Shown: positions 11,839 through 24,668 of the stretch, piece by piece
How positions within the stretch are numbered: position 1 is the first letter of the stretch
Layout: each line of letters starts with the position of its first letter
NCBI RefSeq assembly: GCF_013393345.1
Contig: NZ_QJRF01000070.1
Coordinates: 186,001 to 250,000 of the forward strand
Length of the DNA stretch: 64,000 nt
Reading direction: 5' to 3'
Source: Pseudomonas taiwanensis
GTDB taxonomy: Bacteria > Pseudomonadota > Gammaproteobacteria > Pseudomonadales > Pseudomonadaceae
The notes under the pieces: model-generated
Databases searched by the model: none
The model's input: the letters and a program-made list of their open reading frames with translations, nothing else
Told to the model about the DNA's origin: nothing
Translations under genes and position numbers: made by a program

Positions 11839-13857
11839 TTGACCAATCTGCGTCAGCGCCTAGATAACCTGTCGGTCGGCCGCAAACTGCTCGCCGCACT
11901 GCTGGTCCTGCTTGCCACCGTCCTACTCATCGCCAACCTGGCCTTCATCAGCGCCGCCTACTGGATCTCCCAGGAAAGCGTGGCACCACAGGGCCTGGAA
12001 ACCCTCGGGCGGCTCTTCGCCACCTCGGCCGTCGGCCCGGAAGCCCTGTCCTCGGAAGAGAACGCGAAGGCGATGCTGCAGCGCCTGAACAGCTATACGC
12101 CTTTGCGGGTCGCGGCCCTCTACGACACCGATGGCCGTCTGCTGGCGCAGTTGCAGCGCGGCGAACAGCTGGATCTGCCACTGAAGGCCGGCGACATTTC
12201 CACCTGGCGGCTGCGAGAGTTCCGCACGTCCTATGTGACCGAACTGCCGATTCCCGGAAAACCCGCCGGCCACCTGCTATTGGTGGCCTCCAGCGAACTA
12301 CCCGGCGTGTTCTATACCGGTACCCTGACCGCGAGCCTGGCCATCCTGGCCTGCAGCGTACTGCTCTGGCTGCTGGTAGCGCGGCAGATCAGGCGCATGG
12401 TCACCCGCCCCATCCGCCGCCTGGAGGAGCTTTCGCGCCAGGTGACCCGCGAGGAGAACTACGCCTTGCGGGCTCCCCGTGGCAATCGCGACGAAATCGG
12501 CAGCCTGGCGGATGCCTTCAACACCATGCTCAGTCGCATCGAGGCCCGCGAGCAGCAACTCAAGCGCGCCCGCGACGATGCCCAGGCCGCCTTCGACCAG
12601 GCCCACGAACTGGCCGAAGAAACCCGCCATTCCAACCGCAAGCTGGAGCTGGAAGTCCAGGTGCGCAGCAAGATCGAGAAGAAGCTCACCGGCTTCCAGA
12701 ACTACCTCAACAGCATCATCGACTCCATGCCCTCGGCACTCATCGCACTGGACGAGCAGCTCTACGTCACCCAGTGGAACCAGGAGGCCAGCGCGCTCTC
12801 CGGCACTCCCATGGACGATGCGCTGAACCAGCCGGTGTTCCTCGCCTTTCCCTCGCTCAAGCCCTTCCTCCCGCAGATCCGCCTGACCGCCGAAAAGCAC
12901 AAGGTGGAAAAGGTGGAACGGGTGAGCTGGCTGGTCGGCGAGAACGTCCACAACTATGCGCTGACCTTCTACCCGCTGATGGGGGGCACCGGGCGTGGCG
13001 TGGTGATCCGCATCGACGACATCACCCAGCGCCTGTCGATGGAAGAACTGATGGTGCAATCGGAGAAGATGCTCTCGGTGGGCGGCCTGGCCGCCGGTAT
13101 GGCCCACGAGATCAACAATCCGCTAGGGGCCATCCTGCACAACGTGCAGAACATCCGCAGACGAATCTCCCCGGAGCTCGACCGCAACCAGGAACAGGCG
13201 GCGATCAATGGCCTCAGCCTGACGTCCGTCAACCAGTACCTGGAGGCCCGAGAGGTGCCCAAACTGCTGGACGACATTCACCAGGCTGGTGCCCGGGCGG
13301 CCAAGATCGTCACGCACATGCTCGCTTTCAGCCGACGCAGCAATCGCCAGCTGGCGCCCTGTCAGTTGCCGGTGCTGATCGACCAGGCGCTGGAAATCGC
13401 CAGCAACGACTTCGACCTGACGGAAGGGTTCGACTTCAAGGGCCTCAAGATCGTCCGCGAATTCGACCCCGAGCTGGGACCGGTCCCCGGCACGGCCAAT
13501 GAGCTGGAGCAGGTGTTGCTCAACCTGCTGAAGAACGCCGCGCAGGCCATTCACCTGCGCGAGGACGACGAGGAAGGCCGCATCACGCTTCGCACCCGGC
13601 TGTGCCCGCCCTGGGCGGAAATCCAGGTGGAGGACACCGGCATGGGCATCCCCGAGAGCGTGCGCAAGCGCATCTTCGAACCCTTCTTCACCACCAAGGA
13701 AGTCGGCCAGGGCACGGGGCTCGGACTGTCGGTTTCGTACTTCATCATCACCAACAACCACAAGGGGCAGATGGAAGTGCAGTCCAAGCCTGGCCAGGGC
13801 ACCTGCTTCACCCTGCGCCTGCCGCTGACTTCCGCCGCCACGGAAGCAGGAACCTGA
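11839..13857 (+). CDS. Membrane sensor histidine kinase (HAMP-PAS-HisKA-HATPase)
   Basis: This kinase of about 672 residues has a transmembrane helix near the N-terminus (LLAALLVLLATVLLIANLAF), a periplasmic sensor segment, a second helix, HAMP, a coiled coil and a PAS domain (IIDSMPSALIALDEQL). The H-box MAHEINNPLG (phosphoacceptor His) and N/D/G boxes (NLLKNAAQAI, VEDTGMGIP, GTGLGLSVS) follow, so catalysis should be intact. The start is uncertain: TTG at 11839 (MTNLRQRLDNLSVG) fits the family best, while an in-frame ATG at 11725 would overlap panE. It sits in one operon with panE and the receiver/GGDEF protein. A P. aeruginosa homologue at this position has been linked to swarming and biofilm. 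Confidence 0.88.
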   Translation: MTNLRQRLDNLSVGRKLLAALLVLLATVLLIANLAFISAAYWISQESVAPQGLETLGRLFATSAVGPEALSSEENAKAMLQRLNSYTPLRVAALYDTDGRLLAQLQRGEQLDLPLKAGDISTWRLREFRTSYVTELPIPGKPAGHLLLVASSELPGVFYTGTLTASLAILACSVLLWLLVARQIRRMVTRPIRRLEELSRQVTREENYALRAPRGNRDEIGSLADAFNTMLSRIEAREQQLKRARDDAQAAFDQAHELAEETRHSNRKLELEVQVRSKIEKKLTGFQNYLNSIIDSMPSALIALDEQLYVTQWNQEASALSGTPMDDALNQPVFLAFPSLKPFLPQIRLTAEKHKVEKVERVSWLVGENVHNYALTFYPLMGGTGRGVVIRIDDITQRLSMEELMVQSEKMLSVGGLAAGMAHEINNPLGAILHNVQNIRRRISPELDRNQEQAAINGLSLTSVNQYLEAREVPKLLDDIHQAGARAAKIVTHMLAFSRRSNRQLAPCQLPVLIDQALEIASNDFDLTEGFDFKGLKIVREFDPELGPVPGTANELEQVLLNLLKNAAQAIHLREDDEEGRITLRTRLCPPWAEIQVEDTGMGIPESVRKRIFEPFFTTKEVGQGTGLGLSVSYFIITNNHKGQMEVQSKPGQGTCFTLRLPLTSAATEAGT

Positions 13858-13858
13858 A

Positions 13859-14434
13859 ATGGGCAATCGCCTTTCGAAGATCTATACCCGCACCGGCGAC
13901 AAGGGCGAAACCGGTCTGTCCAGCGGACGGCGCGTGCCGAAGAACCACCCGCGAATCGAAGCTATAGGCGAGGTCGACACGCTGAACAGCCAACTCGGCC
14001 TGTTGCTCGCGGAACTGCTCGAAGCCCTGCCGCAATCGCCCGGCTTGAGCGAGGTGATCGACGTGCTTGCCCCTTGCCAGCATCGTCTGTTCGACCTCGG
14101 CGGCGAATTGGCGATGCCGGAGTACCAGGTTGTGGAAAAGTCGGAGATCGAGCGGCTGGAAGCCACCATCGACCTCTGGAACGACGAACTCGGGCCGTTG
14201 AAGAACTTCATTCTTCCCGGTGGCTCCCGCCTGGTGGCCCAGGCCCACATCTGCCGCAGCCAGGCCCGCAGCGCCGAACGCCGCACACAGGCGCTGAACG
14301 GCGAGGAACCGCTGCGCGAAGAGCTGCTGGCCTACCTCAATCGCCTCTCCGACCTGCTGTTCGTCGCCGCGCGCCTGATTGCCTTAAGGCAGGGCGTAAG
14401 CGAGGTGCTTTGGCAGGCAGCAAGTCGGCCGTAG
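13859..14434 (+). CDS. Cob(I)yrinic acid a,c-diamide adenosyltransferase, PduO type
   Basis: This 191-residue enzyme transfers the adenosyl group of ATP to cob(I)alamin, making coenzyme B12. The PduO-type N-terminus IYTRTGDKGETGLSSGRRVPK binds ATP, and FILPGGS with the helical motif QARSAERR complete the signature. It begins one base after the kinase stop, so it belongs to the same operon. The TAG stop falls in a diverged copy of the GTAGGTTGGGC repeat, so the last residues may come from a repeat insertion. Confidence 0.93.
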   Translation: MGNRLSKIYTRTGDKGETGLSSGRRVPKNHPRIEAIGEVDTLNSQLGLLLAELLEALPQSPGLSEVIDVLAPCQHRLFDLGGELAMPEYQVVEKSEIERLEATIDLWNDELGPLKNFILPGGSRLVAQAHICRSQARSAERRTQALNGEEPLREELLAYLNRLSDLLFVAARLIALRQGVSEVLWQAASRP

Positions 14435-14522
14435 GCTGGTAAGGACAGCGATCCGCTGGAGCGAAACGAAGCCCAATCTAGCGCCTCAGCGTTGGGCTTC
14501 GCCGAGCTCAGCCCAACCTACG
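14431..14522. repeat. Second copy of the GTAGGTTGGGC inverted repeat
   Basis: The right arm 14489-14522 (GCGTTGGGCTTCGC then GAGCTCAGCCCAACCTACG) closely matches 748-780. The left arm is diverged (GTAGGCTGG at 14431, GAAGCCCAA at 14469-14477). The element lies between two converging genes and supplies the stop codons of both. Confidence 0.8.
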
Positions 14523-15462
14523 ACTCTGGCCAGAACGCGCGAATTCCCGCCACGCCCTGGGCACCCGCCCTCCAGGCACGCTCCAGTTCATCAGGGCCAA
14601 CACCGCCCAACAGATAGGCCGGCTGGTTGAAGCCGCGAAGCAGTTCCTCGGCGCGCTCCCAACCCAGGGGCTGTGCCTCGGGGTGGGTCTGAGTGGCTTG
14701 CACCGGCGAGAGGGTGACGAAATCCACTTCCATGGCCGCCGCAAGCTGCAGTTCCTCGATGCTGTGGCAGGACGCCGCCAGCCAGCGCTCGCGTGGGAAT
14801 GGACGGCCGTTGGGGGCGTACTTGCGCAGTTGCTCGGCGGTCAGGTGCCAGCCGGCGGCGGGGAAGTCACCCAACCACTCCAGCGGTCCCTTGAGCATGA
14901 GCTGCGCCTTGCCCGCGCAGAGCCCCTGTACATCCACGGCCAGGTCACGGTACTGGGCATCGAACATGCGCGGCGCGCGCAACTGCACCAGACGTACGCC
15001 ACTCGCCAGGGCTGTCTTGAGGCCAGCCAGCAGGGCCGGTGGTTCGATGTCATCCGGGGTAATCAGGTAGCGATCCGGCAGCCGCGCAGCGGCCACGATC
15101 GGCTTGTTGGCGGCAGGGAATTCATAGTCACCCAGCTCTCGCGGTGACGCCCAGACAAGCGGCTGGCCTTCGGCGCCATGGGGCTCGCCCGTGAAGGCGC
15201 TGACTTCCCAGACATCCAGCAGCACGTGCTTGTCCGGGTAGTCATGGTGAATCTGGATCAGCGGCCGGGCTGCGCTAACACGGATGCCCAGTTCCTCCTC
15301 CAGTTCGCGGGAGAGCGCGACCTGCACGGCCTCGCCCTCCTCTACCTTGCCGCCGGGAAATTCCCAGAGGCCGCCCTGGTGCTTGTCATCAGGGCGCCTG
15401 GCAATCAGTACCCGGCCGTCGGCGCCGCGGATGACTGCGGCGGCAACATGCACTCGTTTCAT
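14518..15462 (-). CDS. Nudix hydrolase fused to a ThiE-like domain
   Basis: The N-terminal half (1-130) is a MutT-type Nudix domain with a full Nudix box: GGKVEEGE, then RELEEELGI. MutT enzymes remove 8-oxo-dGTP. The C-terminal half (about 135-314) resembles thiamine-phosphate synthase. SCHS, LSPVQATQTHPEA in place of the usual GPIFPT-type loop, and LGGVGPDELERAWRAGAQGVAGI are recognisable, but the classical substrate loop is altered. This fusion is widespread in Pseudomonas; whether the second domain has enzyme activity is unknown. Start overlaps the GST stop by 4 bases. The stop codon lies in a repeat element. Confidence 0.9.
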   Translation of the reverse strand: MKRVHVAAAVIRGADGRVLIARRPDDKHQGGLWEFPGGKVEEGEAVQVALSRELEEELGIRVSAARPLIQIHHDYPDKHVLLDVWEVSAFTGEPHGAEGQPLVWASPRELGDYEFPAANKPIVAAARLPDRYLITPDDIEPPALLAGLKTALASGVRLVQLRAPRMFDAQYRDLAVDVQGLCAGKAQLMLKGPLEWLGDFPAAGWHLTAEQLRKYAPNGRPFPRERWLAASCHSIEELQLAAAMEVDFVTLSPVQATQTHPEAQPLGWERAEELLRGFNQPAYLLGGVGPDELERAWRAGAQGVAGIRAFWPES

Positions 15463-16097
15463 TCAATGATCTCCGTTTCCTGCAAGGCGGCCTGGTACCA
15501 GCGCTGGAAGGCAGGCCACCGGTAAATGGTTTCGACATAGGCCTCGGCATCCGCCGGCAGCTCAACGCCGTAGCTGCGCAGGCGGCAGGCCACCGGCGCG
15601 TAGAATGCATCGGCGATGCTGGCATGGCCGAACAGATAGGGGCCGTCCTGACCGAAGCGCGAGCGGCACTCGGCCCAGATCGCGCAGATGCGGCGAATGT
15701 CCTCGGCCACTTCTTCCGGGACCTCGGCCAGGGGCTGATTGCGCTTCATGTCCATCGGCATGTGGCTGCGCAGGGGAACGAAGCCACTGTGCATCTCGGC
15801 ACAGACGGCACGAGCGAAGGCGCGGGCGGCCTGACCGAAAGGCCACAGATGTGCCTCGGGGAAGCGTTCGGCGAGATATTCAGCGATGGCCAGGGAGTCC
15901 CAGATGGTGCCATCTTCGGACTGCAGCACGGGCACCTTGGCGGTGGGCGAATAGGCGAGCAGGCGCTTGTGGCTATCCGCCTGGTAGAGCGGGATACGTA
16001 CTTCGTCGTAGGGCGAGCCGGTCAGCTCCATGGCCAGCCATGCACGCAGGGACCAGGACGAGTAGTTCTTGTTGCCGATTACCAATATCAGGGACAT
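15459..16097 (-). CDS. Glutathione S-transferase family protein
   Basis: This 212-residue protein has a thioredoxin-like N-terminal domain (LVIGNKNYSSWSLRAWLAMEL, with a Ser-rich active-site region; VPVLQSEDGTIWDSLAIAEYL binds glutathione) and an all-helical C-terminal domain with FGHASIADAFYAPV. It probably conjugates or reduces electrophiles with glutathione; the substrate cannot be read. ATG at 16097 has AAGGAG at ideal spacing; the open frame upstream to 16181 is ignored. It overlaps the Nudix gene by 4 bases and follows argJ across two hairpins. Confidence 0.92.
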   Translation of the reverse strand: MSLILVIGNKNYSSWSLRAWLAMELTGSPYDEVRIPLYQADSHKRLLAYSPTAKVPVLQSEDGTIWDSLAIAEYLAERFPEAHLWPFGQAARAFARAVCAEMHSGFVPLRSHMPMDMKRNQPLAEVPEEVAEDIRRICAIWAECRSRFGQDGPYLFGHASIADAFYAPVACRLRSYGVELPADAEAYVETIYRWPAFQRWYQAALQETEIIE

Positions 16098-16166
16098 GTT
16101 CAGCTCCTTCTTTCCAGTTCCTCGGGGGTGTCGCTGGATCATGAAGAGCGAGTGTGCCCATGGCAA

Positions 16167-16202
16167 ATTCCCGATTTTCATCGGGGGATGAAAATCGGGA
16201 AT
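16167..16202. repeat. Perfect 16-bp inverted repeat between argJ and the GST gene
   Basis: Arms 16167-16182 (ATTCCCGATTTTCATC) and 16187-16202 are exactly complementary around a GGGG loop. No T tract follows on the minus strand, so it is not a standard terminator; it may be an mRNA-processing or attenuating hairpin, or a protein site. A second smaller inverted repeat (CACGATCA / TGATCGTG) lies at 16217-16245. Confidence 0.85.
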
Positions 16203-16254
16203 GCCTGGAACGCCTTCACGATCAACTGCCGGACAGCTGATCGTGGAAGGAATA

Positions 16255-17472
16255 TCAGGTGCGGTACTCGGCGTTGATTTTCACGTACTCGTGGGACAGA
16301 TCAGTGGTCCAGATGGTTTCACTGCAATCGCCACGGCCGAGCTCGATGCGGATGGTGATTTCCTCGCGGGCCATCACCGCCGCACCCTGCGCCTCGGTAT
16401 AGGTGGCGGCACGGCCACCCTGGCTGGCGATGCAGACTTCGCCGAGGAACACGTCGATCTTGCTCACGTCCAGGTTCGGCACGCCGGCGTAGCCCACGGC
16501 CGCGAGGATGCGACCCCAGTTCGGGTCGGATGCGAACAGCGCGGTCTTGATCAGCGGCGAATGGGCCACGGCGTAGGCCACGTCGAGGCACTCCTGATGG
16601 TTGCCACCACCATTGACCTGCACGGTGACGAACTTGGTCGCGCCTTCGCCGTCGCGCACGATGGCCTGGGCGATTTCCATGAAGACGTCGAATACTGCCT
16701 GCTTGAGCTTGGCGAACAGCTCGCCGCTGGCCGCAGTGATTTCAGGCAGTGCAGCCTGCCCGGTGGCGATCAGCATGCAGCAGTCGTTGGTGGAGGTGTC
16801 GCCGTCGATGGTGATGCGGTTGAACGACTTGTTCGCGGCATCGCGCACCAGGGCATGCAGCACGTCGCGGGTAACCTTGGCGTCCGTGGCGATGTAGCCG
16901 AGCATGGTGGCCATGTTCGGACGGATCATGCCGGCGCCCTTACTGATTCCGGTGATGGTAACGGTCACGCCGTCGTGCTCGAACTGGCGGCTGGCACCCT
17001 TGGGCTGGGTGTCGGTGGTCATGATGCCTTCGGCGGCCTGGGCCCAGTTGTCCACCTTGAGGTCGGCCAATGCGGCTTCCAGTGCGCCTTCGATCTTCTC
17101 GACTGGCAACGGCTCGCCAATCACGCCTGTGGAGAACGGCAGCACCGCGTCTTCACTGACACCGGCCAGCGCGGCCAGCCTGGCGCAGGAGCGACGTGCA
17201 CGGACCAGGCCGTCCGGACCGGTACCGGCGTTGGCGTTGCCGGTGTTGGTCAGCAGATAGCGAACTTCGCCATCCAGACGCTCGCGAGTAACCAGTACCG
17301 GGGCGGCGCAGAATGCGTTGGTGGTGGTCACGCCGGCGATTGTCGCCCCCTCGGCGCAACGCATCACTACCACGTCCTTGCGGCCGGGGCGCTTGATGCC
17401 GGCAGAGGCGATGCCGAGTTCGAAACCGGGTACCGGGTGCAGCGTAGGCAGAGGGCCAAGACCAACAGCCAT
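16255..17472 (-). CDS. argJ: ArgJ, glutamate N-acetyltransferase / amino-acid acetyltransferase
   Basis: This 405-residue enzyme transfers acetyl from N-acetylornithine to glutamate, recycling the acetyl group in arginine biosynthesis; bifunctional versions also use acetyl-CoA. The self-cleavage motif [14 protein letters not shown] (178-191) places the nucleophile at Thr189, so the precursor is cut between Ala188 and Thr189 into alpha and beta chains. [11 protein letters not shown] and the oxyanion region STGVIGEPL (114-122) are present. GGAG precedes the ATG at 17472. It lies downstream of secA beyond a terminator. Confidence 0.96.
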   Translation of the reverse strand: MAVGLGPLPTLHPVPGFELGIASAGIKRPGRKDVVVMRCAEGATIAGVTTTNAFCAAPVLVTRERLDGEVRYLLTNTGNANAGTGPDGLVRARRSCARLAALAGVSEDAVLPFSTGVIGEPLPVEKIEGALEAALADLKVDNWAQAAEGIMTTDTQPKGASRQFEHDGVTVTITGISKGAGMIRPNMATMLGYIATDAKVTRDVLHALVRDAANKSFNRITIDGDTSTNDCCMLIATGQAALPEITAASGELFAKLKQAVFDVFMEIAQAIVRDGEGATKFVTVQVNGGGNHQECLDVAYAVAHSPLIKTALFASDPNWGRILAAVGYAGVPNLDVSKIDVFLGEVCIASQGGRAATYTEAQGAAVMAREEITIRIELGRGDCSETIWTTDLSHEYVKINAEYRT

Positions 17473-17536
17473 GGGAAGCGCTCCTTTGTCAGCGGGTGAC
17501 CGGCTGCGGGCGGCGCAGGCGGCCAGGGATATCAGG

Positions 17537-17572
17537 AAAAACGCCGCGAGCGGCAGGGCCGGTCGCGGCGTT
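17537..17572 (-). terminator. Rho-independent terminator of secA
   Basis: On the minus strand AACGCCGCGA pairs with TCGCGGCGTT and is followed by TTTTTCC. It lies between the secA stop and the argJ start. Confidence 0.8.
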
Positions 17573-17589
17573 GTAACTACAGCAGTGCC

Positions 17590-20331
<2,742 letters not shown>

Positions 20332-20572
20332 ATAGAGAGGATCTTCCACACATTGAGATGGAGGGCGGCCTGTAGTCGCCCGCGCAGCCGCCATGGCTGC
20401 TTGCGAAGGGGGCATTCTACCCGGATTCCTTGCTGAGGAAAGCGGGAGCACTTCCCGGTCGCCGTAGGAGAGCTTCCATAGTCCCTGGCCAGGGGCCCAC
20501 TGCAAATGCACAGGCGCGTCGACTGCCAGGACAGCCGAACCACGTATGAACGCCGAGGCCAAGGTCACCCTC

Positions 20573-20581
20573 TGTTAATAT
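20573..20581 (+). promoter_or_regulatory. Candidate extended -10 promoter for dciA
   Basis: TGTTAATAT (TGn followed by TAATAT) lies 33 bases upstream of the dciA ATG; no good -35 is visible, as is common for extended -10 promoters. Confidence 0.4.
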
Positions 20582-20613
20582 GGGCGCACCTCCCTTCATT
20601 CAAGCAGCCCATC

Positions 20614-21078
20614 ATGGCGTTTCGCCCTTTGCCCGCCCGCTCCCCTGCTGCACTGCTGCGTGAGCAAAAACCTCTGCGGGCTTTGTTCAACGAGGCCCAG
20701 CGCATCGAACAACTGCAGCAATTGCTGGCCAGCCAGTTGCAGCCCGCCGCCCGTGATCACTGTCATGTGGCCGCATGGCGCGAAGGGCGCCTATTGCTGA
20801 TCGTCACCGACGGCCACTGGGCCACGCGCCTGCGCTACCAGCAAACCCGACTGCTGCGACAACTGAAGGGATTCGAAGCATTTGCAGGCCTGGAGCGGAT
20901 CGTTTTCAAGGTCCAGCCGAGCTTCACGCCGAGCAGCGCGCCGGCAACCGAGGGCCGCCTGTCTTCCACTGCAGCGGAAAGCCTGCAAGCCACCGCGGAG
21001 ACCGTCACCGACCCACGCCTGCGTGAGGCTCTGGAGCGCCTGGCGCGCCACGGCAAACCGAAAGACACGTCGGAATAG
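20614..21078 (+). CDS. dciA: DciA-like DUF721 protein (replicative helicase operator)
   Basis: This 154-residue protein has the DUF721 core (about 14-105): a helical start RALFNEAQRIEQLQQLLAS, then HVAAWREGRLLLIVTDGHWATRLRYQ, where tryptophans and hydrophobic strands match the family. A poorly conserved, probably disordered tail follows. DciA proteins help load the DnaB helicase in bacteria that lack DnaC or DnaI, as Pseudomonas does, and the gene sits near lpxC and secA in this genus. ATG at 20614 begins the conserved part; an open frame to 20506 is not used. It converges on lpxC across a terminator. Confidence 0.82.
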   Translation: MAFRPLPARSPAALLREQKPLRALFNEAQRIEQLQQLLASQLQPAARDHCHVAAWREGRLLLIVTDGHWATRLRYQQTRLLRQLKGFEAFAGLERIVFKVQPSFTPSSAPATEGRLSSTAAESLQATAETVTDPRLREALERLARHGKPKDTSE

Positions 21079-21083
21079 CGAAG

Positions 21084-21113
21084 ATAAAAAAAGGCCACCC
21101 GAAGGCGGCCTTT
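21084..21113. terminator. Bidirectional terminator between dciA and lpxC
   Basis: Hairpin AAAAAAAGGCC... with GGCCTTT closing (GGCCACCCGAAGGCGGCC core) lies between two converging genes; the A tract gives a U tract for the lpxC end of the dcw transcript. Confidence 0.75.
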
Positions 21114-21136
21114 GAAGTCAGGAAAGAGGGTATTGC

Positions 21137-22084
<948 letters not shown>

Positions 22085-22100
22085 TCAACAATGGGCGGCG

Positions 22101-22106
22101 ATAATA
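22101..22106 (-). promoter_or_regulatory. Candidate -10 element for lpxC
   Basis: TATTAT on the minus strand lies about 53 bases upstream of the lpxC start in the ftsZ-lpxC gap. The -35 is poor (TGTTCA at about 17 bases). Confidence 0.35.
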
Positions 22107-22160
22107 GCAGAACCGCCCTTTGCTGAACACCAATCACCCTAATGCTCCTGATACAAATCA

Positions 22161-23348
22161 TCAATCGGCCTGGCGACGCAGGAACGCCGGGATGTCCAGG
22201 TAATCCAGGTCATCCTGAGTGTTGAGCTTCGCCGCGGTGGCAGCGCCACCATGAGCCTGGTTGCGCATCACGGTCGGGCGATCCAGATCGCGGTAGTTGA
22301 CGGACGGCTGCTCCGGACGAGCGGCGACAGTGGTGGTGGCCACAGCGGCTGCCTGAACGGTGTTGTCAATGACCTTGACCGGCTTCTCGATGCGCGCGCC
22401 CAGGCCAGTGGCCACTACGGTCACGTGCAGCTCGTCGCGCATGTCCGGATCGATCACGGTGCCCACCTTGACGGTGGCGTGCTCGGAAGCGAACTGCTCG
22501 ATGATGTTACCCACGTCGGAGTACTCGCCCAGGGACAGGTCCGGGCCTGCGGTGATGTTTACCAGGATGCCGCGGGCGCCCTGCAGGTTCACGTCGTCCA
22601 GCAGCGGGTTGCGGATGGCCGCTTCGGTCGCTTCGCGAGCACGATTCGGACCGCTGGCGCAGCCGGTGCCCATCATCGCCATGCCCATCTCGCCCATCAC
22701 GGTTTTAACGTCGGCGAAGTCGACGTTGATCATGCCAGGACGCTTGATGATGTCGGAGATGCCACGCACCGCGCCGGCGAGCACGTCGTCAGCCTTGGCG
22801 AAAGCAGCCAGCAGGCTGGCGTCCTTGCCGAGGATGGTCAGCAACTTCTCGTTGGGGATGGTAATCAGCGAGTCGACGCTTTCCGCCAGGGAGCGAATGC
22901 CCTCGTCGGCGATCTGCATGCGCTTGCGACCTTCGAACGGGAACGGACGGGTCACCACCGCAACGGTGAGGATGCCCATGTCCTTGGCCACTTCAGCAAT
23001 GACCGGCGCAGCACCGGTACCGGTACCGCCGCCCATGCCGGTGGTGATGAAGACCATGTCAGCGCCTTGCAGCACTTCGGCGATGCGCTCGCGGTCTTCG
23101 ATGGCAGCCTGACGGCCGACTTCCGGGTTGGCACCGGCACCCAGGCCCTTGGTCACGCCTGGGCCGAGTTGCAGCACGGTACGCGCACCGATGTTCTTCA
23201 GCGCCTGAGCATCAGTGTTGGCGCAGATGAACTCGACGCCTTCGATGTTGCTCTTCGACATGTGGTTCACGGCGTTGCCACCGCCACCACCGACGCCGAT
23301 AACCTTGATGACCGCTGTTTGCGGAACGTTATCTACGAGTTCGAACAT
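22161..23348 (-). CDS. ftsZ: FtsZ, cell division tubulin homologue
   Basis: This 395-residue GTPase polymerises into the Z ring at midcell. The tubulin signature GGGTGTG is at 106-112, preceded by NAVNHM and ANTDAQAL. After a variable linker the C-terminal peptide [14 protein letters not shown] binds FtsA and ZipA. It follows ftsA with a 48-base gap and precedes lpxC, the standard gammaproteobacterial order. Confidence 0.99.
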   Translation of the reverse strand: MFELVDNVPQTAVIKVIGVGGGGGNAVNHMSKSNIEGVEFICANTDAQALKNIGARTVLQLGPGVTKGLGAGANPEVGRQAAIEDRERIAEVLQGADMVFITTGMGGGTGTGAAPVIAEVAKDMGILTVAVVTRPFPFEGRKRMQIADEGIRSLAESVDSLITIPNEKLLTILGKDASLLAAFAKADDVLAGAVRGISDIIKRPGMINVDFADVKTVMGEMGMAMMGTGCASGPNRAREATEAAIRNPLLDDVNLQGARGILVNITAGPDLSLGEYSDVGNIIEQFASEHATVKVGTVIDPDMRDELHVTVVATGLGARIEKPVKVIDNTVQAAAVATTTVAARPEQPSVNYRDLDRPTVMRNQAHGGAATAAKLNTQDDLDYLDIPAFLRRQAD

Positions 23349-23396
23349 TTTCCCCTCTCCTTCCTTTTTTAGTTTTTCGCCTACTGCGTACCGCGT

Positions 23397-24647
23397 TTAA
23401 AAATTGCCCTGAACCCAGCGCTTGAGCCGTTCCAGCACAGGAGCCTTGGCCTCTTCGGCGTAGCCGTAGCTGCCAGTGGAGACAGGCATGCCGTCGGATT
23501 GCTTGCGCAGTCCGTACATCAGCAGGCCCACGCCCGTGGAATAGATGGGGTTGCGCACGACGTCCGCGAGCCCCTTCACGCTATGCGGGACGCCGAGGCG
23601 TACCGGCATGTGGAAAATTTCTTCAGCCAGCTCGACCGCACCTTCCATCTTGGCGGTGCCACCGGTGAGGACGATGCCCGCCGGAATCAGGTCCTCGTAG
23701 CCGCTGCGGCGCAGCTCGGCCTGGATCAGGGTGAAGAGCTCGTCGTAACGCGGCTCGACCACCTCGGCCAGGGCCTGGCGCGACAGTTCGCGCGGCGGAC
23801 GGTCGCCGACGCTGGGCACCTTGATGGTTTCGCCGGCGCCGGCCAGTTTGGCCAGGGCGCAGGCGTAGCGAATCTTGATTTCTTCGGCGTACTGGGTCGG
23901 CGTACGCAGGGCCATGGCGATGTCGTTGGTCACCTGGTCACCCGCGATCGGGATCACCGCGGTGTGGCGAATCGCGCCCTCGGTGAAGATGGCGATGTCG
24001 GTGGTGCCGCCGCCGATGTCCACCAGGCAGACGCCCAGCTCTTTCTCGTCATCGGTGATGACCGAGTAGGCCGAGGCCAGTTGCTCGAGGATGATGTCGT
24101 CGACTTCGAGACCGCAGCGACGTACGCATTTCTCGATGTTCTGCGCCGCATTCACCGCGCAAGTCACCACGTGAACCTTGGCTTCCAGACGCACACCGGA
24201 CATGCCCAGCGGCTCGCGTACGCCTTCCTGGTTATCGATCACGTAATCCTGGGCCAGGGTGTGCAGCACACGCTGATCGGCTGGGATGGCCACCGCCTGC
24301 GCCGCGTCCAGCACACGTTCGATGTCGGCACCGCTCACTTCGCGGTCGCGAATCGCCACGATGCCGTGGGAGTTCAGGCTGCGGATGTGGTTGCCGGCGA
24401 TCCCGACGAATGCCGAGTGGATGCGGCAGCCCGCCATCAGCTGGGCCTCTTCCACCGCACGCTGGATGGATTGAACGGTGGACTCGATGTTGACCACCAC
24501 GCCCTTTTTCAGGCCGCGCGACGGATGAGTGCCGATACCGACGATTTCCAGTTGGCCGTCAGCTGCGACCTCGCCCACCAGCGCCACCACCTTGGAGGTG
24601 CCGATGTCCAGGCCGACGATCATCTTGCCGCTCTGTACGCTTCCCAT
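23397..24647 (-). CDS. ftsA: FtsA, actin-like membrane tether of the Z ring
   Basis: This 416-residue ATPase of the actin superfamily anchors FtsZ to the membrane and recruits later divisome proteins. N-terminal IVGLDIGTSKVVALVGE is phosphate loop 1; CLVDIGGGTTDIAIFTEGA is phosphate loop 2; the adenosine motif GIVLTGGTAKMEG follows. The C-terminal amphipathic helix (VLERLKRWVQGNF) is the membrane-targeting sequence. GAAGG lies upstream of the ATG. It follows ftsQ by 21 bases. Confidence 0.98.
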   Translation of the reverse strand: MGSVQSGKMIVGLDIGTSKVVALVGEVAADGQLEIVGIGTHPSRGLKKGVVVNIESTVQSIQRAVEEAQLMAGCRIHSAFVGIAGNHIRSLNSHGIVAIRDREVSGADIERVLDAAQAVAIPADQRVLHTLAQDYVIDNQEGVREPLGMSGVRLEAKVHVVTCAVNAAQNIEKCVRRCGLEVDDIILEQLASAYSVITDDEKELGVCLVDIGGGTTDIAIFTEGAIRHTAVIPIAGDQVTNDIAMALRTPTQYAEEIKIRYACALAKLAGAGETIKVPSVGDRPPRELSRQALAEVVEPRYDELFTLIQAELRRSGYEDLIPAGIVLTGGTAKMEGAVELAEEIFHMPVRLGVPHSVKGLADVVRNPIYSTGVGLLMYGLRKQSDGMPVSTGSYGYAEEAKAPVLERLKRWVQGNF

Positions 24648-24668
24648 GGTTCTAACCTTCTCTCTAAT

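Noticed and set aside
13859-15462. Cobalamin or TPP riboswitch near the adenosyltransferase or ThiE-like gene
   Set aside because: Neither gene has an upstream leader: one starts a base after the kinase, the other overlaps the GST gene.
20332-20568. 79-residue N-terminal extension of SecA, or a secM-like leader
   Set aside because: The canonical SecA start is at 20331; the extension has no signal sequence or arrest motif on the secA strand.
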